From the NCBI GenBank assembly GCA_015062685.1, contig SUUE01000007.1, forward strand, positions 1-33,868: DNA of 33,868 nt, written 5' to 3'. Below, one piece after another: positions 30,897-33,868 of the stretch (the stretch's first letter is position 1; each line of letters starts with the position of its first letter). This stretch comes from Coriobacteriaceae bacterium. GTDB taxonomy: Bacteria > Actinomycetota > Coriobacteriia > Coriobacteriales > Eggerthellaceae. A model generated the notes under the pieces. The model was not told where the DNA came from and searched no databases. It was given only the letters and a program-made list of their open reading frames with translations. The position numbers and the translations under genes were made by a program.

Positions 30897-30902
30897 ATTA
30901 TA
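30897..30902 (-). promoter_or_regulatory. -10 element of the permease gene
   Basis: A perfect minus-strand TATAAT lies 36 bp before the permease ATG, in the gap after element C; the -35 is poor. A small hairpin (CGCTTG/CAAGCG, 30871-30893) would open the transcript. It suggests that the permease can be expressed apart from the binding-protein gene. Confidence 0.5.
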
Positions 30903-30935
30903 GCGACTTGTTTATCTCGCGACGGGCTTTGTTGA

Positions 30936-31102
30936 GTCGATGTGGGGGCAAAAGACAGCGAGCGACGCCCAGGTGCCTCGAATTCGCCCGCCTTTCCGCC
31001 AAGCGCGCTTCGGTACGCGCAGAGCGGAAAACAAGGGGCGAAGGCGAGGTGCCTGGGCGCCGCGCAGTGTCAAGAAAATGCGCCGCTCGCAAGAGCGGCG
31101 CA
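30936..31102 (-). repeat. Structured two-hairpin intergenic element, copy C
   Basis: It starts 7 nt after the binding-protein stop on the minus strand. In + order: flank GTCGATGTGGGGGCAAAAG ending in CAGCGAG; stem 30962-30980/31045-31063 (19 positions, one mismatch, two wobbles); inner TTCGCCC/GGGCGAA (30983-30989/31036-31042), TTTCCGC/GCGGAAA (30993-30999/31024-31030) and GCGCG/CGCGC (31003-31007/31016-31020); linker CGCAGTGTCAAG; H2 of 10 bp with loop GCAA (31079-31088/31093-31102). On the minus strand H2 is followed by ATTTTCTTG, so H2 can terminate the binding-protein transcript. The flank-to-H2 distance matches A and B within a base. Confidence 0.78.
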
Positions 31103-31109
31103 CCCAAAA

Positions 31110-31970
31110 CTACATGTACTGCTGGACCAGCTTGTCGATGGTGCCGTCGGCCTTCAGCTTGGCGAGCGCATCGTTGATGGCGGTCTTCAGGGCCGCATTG
31201 TCCTTGTTCACGACGATCGCGTACTCCTCGCCCGTGGCGATGGACTTCACGATCTCGGCATCCTGGTAAGCGTCCTTGAGCATCTTCTCGACAACCGCGA
31301 GGTTGGTGCACACGGCGTTAGCCTGGCCGGACTGCAGGGCCGCAAACGCGTCGGTGGAGTTGCCGTACGGCTGCACGGTGGCCTTCGGGAAGTTCTCCTT
31401 GACGTAGCTCTCGCCGGTCGTGCCGCTCTGGACGGCGATGATGACGCCCTCCTTGTTCAGCTCGGTAGCGGCGTTGTCCTTCGTGACGGCACCGCCCTTC
31501 ATGACGGCGATGGCCTGGTCGTCAATGTAGTAGCTGTCGGTGAAGTCGATCTCCTTGGCGCGATCGGGGTCCACCGAGAAGCCGGAAATGCCCATGTCGG
31601 CCTGGCCACCCGCGGCGATAGCCGGGATGATGGCGTCGAACTGGAGGTTCTTGAACTCAACTTCGAGGCCGAGCTCCTTGCCGACGGCCTTGGCGATCTC
31701 GATGTCGAGGCCGACGTACTCACCGTTCTCGAGGTTCTCGAACGGCGGGTAGTCCGGCGAGGTGGCGACGACGAGCTTGCCGCTGTTGAGGAGCTTCATC
31801 TCCCCAGAAGCCGCGGAGCTGCTCGCTGCGCTGGCGCTGGCGCTCTTGCTCGAAGCCGACGCGCTGCTGCTCGCTGCGCTACTGGAGCTGCCCGACGAGC
31901 AGCCTACCAGGGCAAGCGCTGCCACCATAACGGCCATGGCAGCCAATACGATGTACTTCCTTGCTTTCAT
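31110..31970 (-). CDS. Amino-acid ABC transporter substrate-binding lipoprotein
   Basis: 286 residues, starting after GAAGGGGGAATATCCAC. Signal peptide with lipobox LALVGC (C24), then a Ser/Ala-rich tether (25-56) and a family-3 solute-binding domain: LVVATSPDYPPFENLENGEY, VGLDIEIAKAVGKELG, GISGFSVDPDRAKEIDFTDSYY and VQSGTTGESYV, all characteristic of polar amino-acid binding proteins such as GlnH, HisJ and FliY. It is anchored outside the cytoplasmic membrane and feeds the downstream permease. Element C lies between the two genes. Confidence 0.95.
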   Translation of the reverse strand: MKARKYIVLAAMAVMVAALALVGCSSGSSSSAASSSASASSKSASASAASSSAASGEMKLLNSGKLVVATSPDYPPFENLENGEYVGLDIEIAKAVGKELGLEVEFKNLQFDAIIPAIAAGGQADMGISGFSVDPDRAKEIDFTDSYYIDDQAIAVMKGGAVTKDNAATELNKEGVIIAVQSGTTGESYVKENFPKATVQPYGNSTDAFAALQSGQANAVCTNLAVVEKMLKDAYQDAEIVKSIATGEEYAIVVNKDNAALKTAINDALAKLKADGTIDKLVQQYM

Positions 31971-32132
31971 GTGGATATTCCCCCTTCGCTGGAATCCTTC
32001 CCTTTGCGCGCTCTTTTGCGCACTGCACCACGATAGCGCAAAACGCGACCGCGAGCGACGGGAGCATAGCCGCTTAACGGGGAATTATCGTCCAACGGGC
32101 AGACAGATGCGCACCCGCCGCCCTTCGCTTGG

Positions 32133-32951
32133 CTAGACCTTCGGGATCTTCTTTCGCTTGTCGCCGTTCGTGGGTTCGCCGGCGTCGAGCGCGTTCGCCA
32201 GAACCTGCATGCGCTCCTCGATCTCCTCGATGGTCTTCGCGCACGTGAGCAGCTCGGCAGCCACGTCGAGCCCCTTCGTCTCGGCGATGGCCTTGTACTT
32301 GAGGTCGTGCTCGAGCGATGCCCAGTAGTCCATTGCGATAGTGCGAATCTGCACCTCGACGGGCACCATTTCCTTGCTGTTCATGAAGTACACCGGTATG
32401 CGCACGATCACGTGGAGGCTGCGGTAGCCGTTCTTCTTGGGGTTCTCGATATAGTTCTTGACCTGCACGATCTCGAGATCGTCCTGCCTGCGCAGCAGGC
32501 CCATGAGGCTCTTCACGTCGTTCTTGTAAGAGCAGATGACGCGCACGCCCGCCACGTCCATGAGAAACTTCTCGAGGTTGCCGACCGTGGGCCTCTTGCC
32601 GTAGCGAAGGAGCTTCTCGTAGATGCTGAGGGGTGACTTGATGCGCGACTCTATGTGGTGGATGGGGTTGCGGTTGCGGCGCAGCGACAGGTCGCGGTCG
32701 AGAATCTCGAAACGCACGACCATCTCACGCATCGCGGCCTCGTATTTCAGCAGGATGTTGTGCATGTCAGATGTGAACTCCTCGTAGCGGTCGAGGGCGT
32801 CCACATCGATGTACATCTCCTGGGTCGAGCCCTTCACGAGGGTCTCCGCGCTCGGCACGATCTTCCACGCCGCCGCAGGCACGGCACCGGTGGGGGTCAC
32901 GCGCATCGCGCCGCCACGGATATGCGCGCCATTCACGGAATTCTCCGCCAT
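32133..32951 (-). CDS. Small alarmone synthetase, RelA/SpoT synthetase domain
   Basis: 272 residues from the second of two tandem ATGs, 7 nt after AGGAGG; an ATG 3 nt earlier is also possible. Only the synthetase domain is present, with RIKSPLSIYEKLLRYGKRP, DVAGVRVICSYKNDV, NPKKNGYRSLHVIVRIP and VEVQIRTIAMDYWASLEHDL, the core of RelQ/RelP-like enzymes. No hydrolase, TGS or ACT domain. It makes (p)ppGpp from ATP and GDP or GTP under stress. The N-terminal 50 residues are a variable extension. Start overlaps the mazG stop (TGATG), so the two are coupled. Confidence 0.93.
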   Translation of the reverse strand: MAENSVNGAHIRGGAMRVTPTGAVPAAAWKIVPSAETLVKGSTQEMYIDVDALDRYEEFTSDMHNILLKYEAAMREMVVRFEILDRDLSLRRNRNPIHHIESRIKSPLSIYEKLLRYGKRPTVGNLEKFLMDVAGVRVICSYKNDVKSLMGLLRRQDDLEIVQVKNYIENPKKNGYRSLHVIVRIPVYFMNSKEMVPVEVQIRTIAMDYWASLEHDLKYKAIAETKGLDVAAELLTCAKTIEEIEERMQVLANALDAGEPTNGDKRKKIPKV

Positions 32952-33805
32952 CATTCGTCCTCCTTGGCTTTCTGCCAGAACGATTCCATTTCTTCGAGGG
33001 ATAGGTCCTCCACGGTGCGGCCTTGCGCCCACGCCCCCTGTTCGATCAGGGCGAAACGGCGCCGGAACTTCGCGTTCGACGCCCTCAGGGCAGACTCGGC
33101 GTCGATGCCCATCTTGCGCGCCACGTTCACGAGCGCGAACAGCAGGTCGCCGAACTCCATTTCCACGTCGGCTCCCGCGGGGCCATCGCGAAGCACCTTG
33201 CCGTCGGGCGTTTTGACCGCGGCCTCGTAAGCGGCCTCGAGCTCGGAGCGCTCTTCGGCCACTTTATCCCAGACGTCGTCGAGCGTCTCCCACTCGAACC
33301 CGGCGGCCACCGCCTTGCGCGATATCTTCTGCGCTTGAAGCAACGCCGGGAAATGCGACGGCACTGCGTCGAGCAGCCCCTCGCGAACGCCCGTCGCCGC
33401 GGCGCGCTCATCGGCAGCCTCCTTTTCGGCGAGCTTGACCTGCTCCCACAAATCGGAGACCTCGTTCGCGTTCTCGGCGCGAACGTCACCGAACACATGC
33501 GGGTGACGGCGGATCATCTTCTCGTCGATGCCCGCGCACACGTCGTCGATGGTGAACTCCCCCGCATCGGCCGCCACCTGGCAGTTGAGCACCACCTGCA
33601 GCAGCACGTCGCCAAGCTCCTCGCGCAGATGGTCCGGATCGCCGGCCTCGATGGCGTCGAGCGCCTCGTAGGCCTCCTCGATCATGTAATCGCCGAGGGA
33701 GGCATGCGTCTGCGCACGGTTCCACGGGCACCCGCCGTCGGGCGAGCGCAGCTTGGCAACCGTGTTCACAAAGCTATCGAATGCAGGGTGCTCTGCTTCG
33801 GACAT
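32951..33805 (-). CDS. mazG: Nucleoside triphosphate pyrophosphohydrolase MazG
   Basis: 284 residues from MSEAEHPAFDSF, after AAAGGACCGG. Two MazG repeats are visible: the first with CPWNRAQTHASLGDYMIEEAYE and LREELGDVLLQVVLN (E-E-x-x-E and E-x-x-D metal motifs), the second with VAEERSELEAAYEA and EMEFGDLLFALVNVARKMG. MazG hydrolyses NTPs to NMP and PPi and in E. coli counteracts ppGpp-linked toxicity, so pairing with a ppGpp synthetase in one coupled operon is meaningful. Cytoplasmic. Confidence 0.95.
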   Translation of the reverse strand: MSEAEHPAFDSFVNTVAKLRSPDGGCPWNRAQTHASLGDYMIEEAYEALDAIEAGDPDHLREELGDVLLQVVLNCQVAADAGEFTIDDVCAGIDEKMIRRHPHVFGDVRAENANEVSDLWEQVKLAEKEAADERAAATGVREGLLDAVPSHFPALLQAQKISRKAVAAGFEWETLDDVWDKVAEERSELEAAYEAAVKTPDGKVLRDGPAGADVEMEFGDLLFALVNVARKMGIDAESALRASNAKFRRRFALIEQGAWAQGRTVEDLSLEEMESFWQKAKEDE

Positions 33806-33868
33806 GCACCGGTCCTTTCGAATATCCCAGGCGCAAGTATAGCCTAATTGCCCGACGGGCCACATGGC

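Noticed and set aside
9877-31102. Reading the three structured elements as integron attC sites
   Set aside because: Variable-length hairpins recall attC, but no RYYYAAC/GTTRRRY core boxes, no integrase and no cassette-like gene order are present.

Overview
The window is GC-rich, gene-dense and mostly read from the minus strand. It looks like chromosome from an anaerobic actinobacterium of the class Coriobacteriia, probably Eggerthellaceae. The reasons are codon usage, a type III glutamine synthetase, a twin-arginine FAD flavoprotein with a divergent LysR gene, SNF-type and polar amino-acid transport, and a DUF2149/ExbB-like pair. This assignment is inference from gene content. I saw no rRNA, tRNA, transposase, prophage or CRISPR array.

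Layout. 1-977: 5' part of an SNF Na+ symporter (-). 1.1-2.5 kb: hsp20 and a NUDIX hydrolase (+). 2.6-5.2 kb: cimA, a YerC/YecD TrpR-like regulator and a cysteine hydrolase (-), behind a promoter wrapped in an inverted repeat. 5.2-9.7 kb: an operon (-) of a MotA/TolQ/ExbB channel protein, a DUF2149 (ExbD-like) protein and a 1008-residue membrane-anchored surface protein. 10.0-12.1 kb: type III glutamine synthetase (-). 12.4-12.9 kb: GNAT (+). 13.2-14.3 kb: rplM-rpsI with leader. 14.4-16.7 kb: two bPH2 membrane proteins (-). 16.8-16.95 kb: an inverted REP pair. 16.96-21.1 kb: an operon (-) with a leucine-rich leader peptide and attenuator-like hairpins, then a LeuA homologue lacking the metal-binding residues, then a sugar-isomerase-fold/acyl-CoA-synthetase fusion. 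21.3-24.1 kb: Tat flavoprotein (-) and LysR regulator (+). 24.3-27.5 kb: MacB-type ABC exporter with a very large ectodomain (+). 27.7-29.3 kb: universal stress protein and aminotransferase (-). 29.5-32.0 kb: polar amino-acid ABC permease and binding lipoprotein (-), no ATPase in view. 32.1-33.8 kb: mazG and a small ppGpp synthetase (-).

Three things stand out. (1) A three-copy, two-hairpin element (9877-10000, 27505-27666, 30936-31102) lies directly after the stop codon of three minus-strand amino-acid genes. It has invariant flanks and compensatory changes in its stems, so it looks like an undescribed structured RNA or intergenic repeat family. (2) The leucine-attenuator operon drives a LeuA-like protein whose D and HxH metal ligands are replaced (R13, S201, S203), coupled to an unusual two-domain fusion enzyme. 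(3) A Ton/Tol/Mot-like energised pair is coupled to a large surface protein, apparently in a monoderm.

Most other genes are ordinary housekeeping or nutrient genes: nitrogen assimilation, branched-chain amino-acid synthesis, amino-acid uptake, stress response and nucleotide sanitation. All coordinates were read by eye; no database search or folding program was run.
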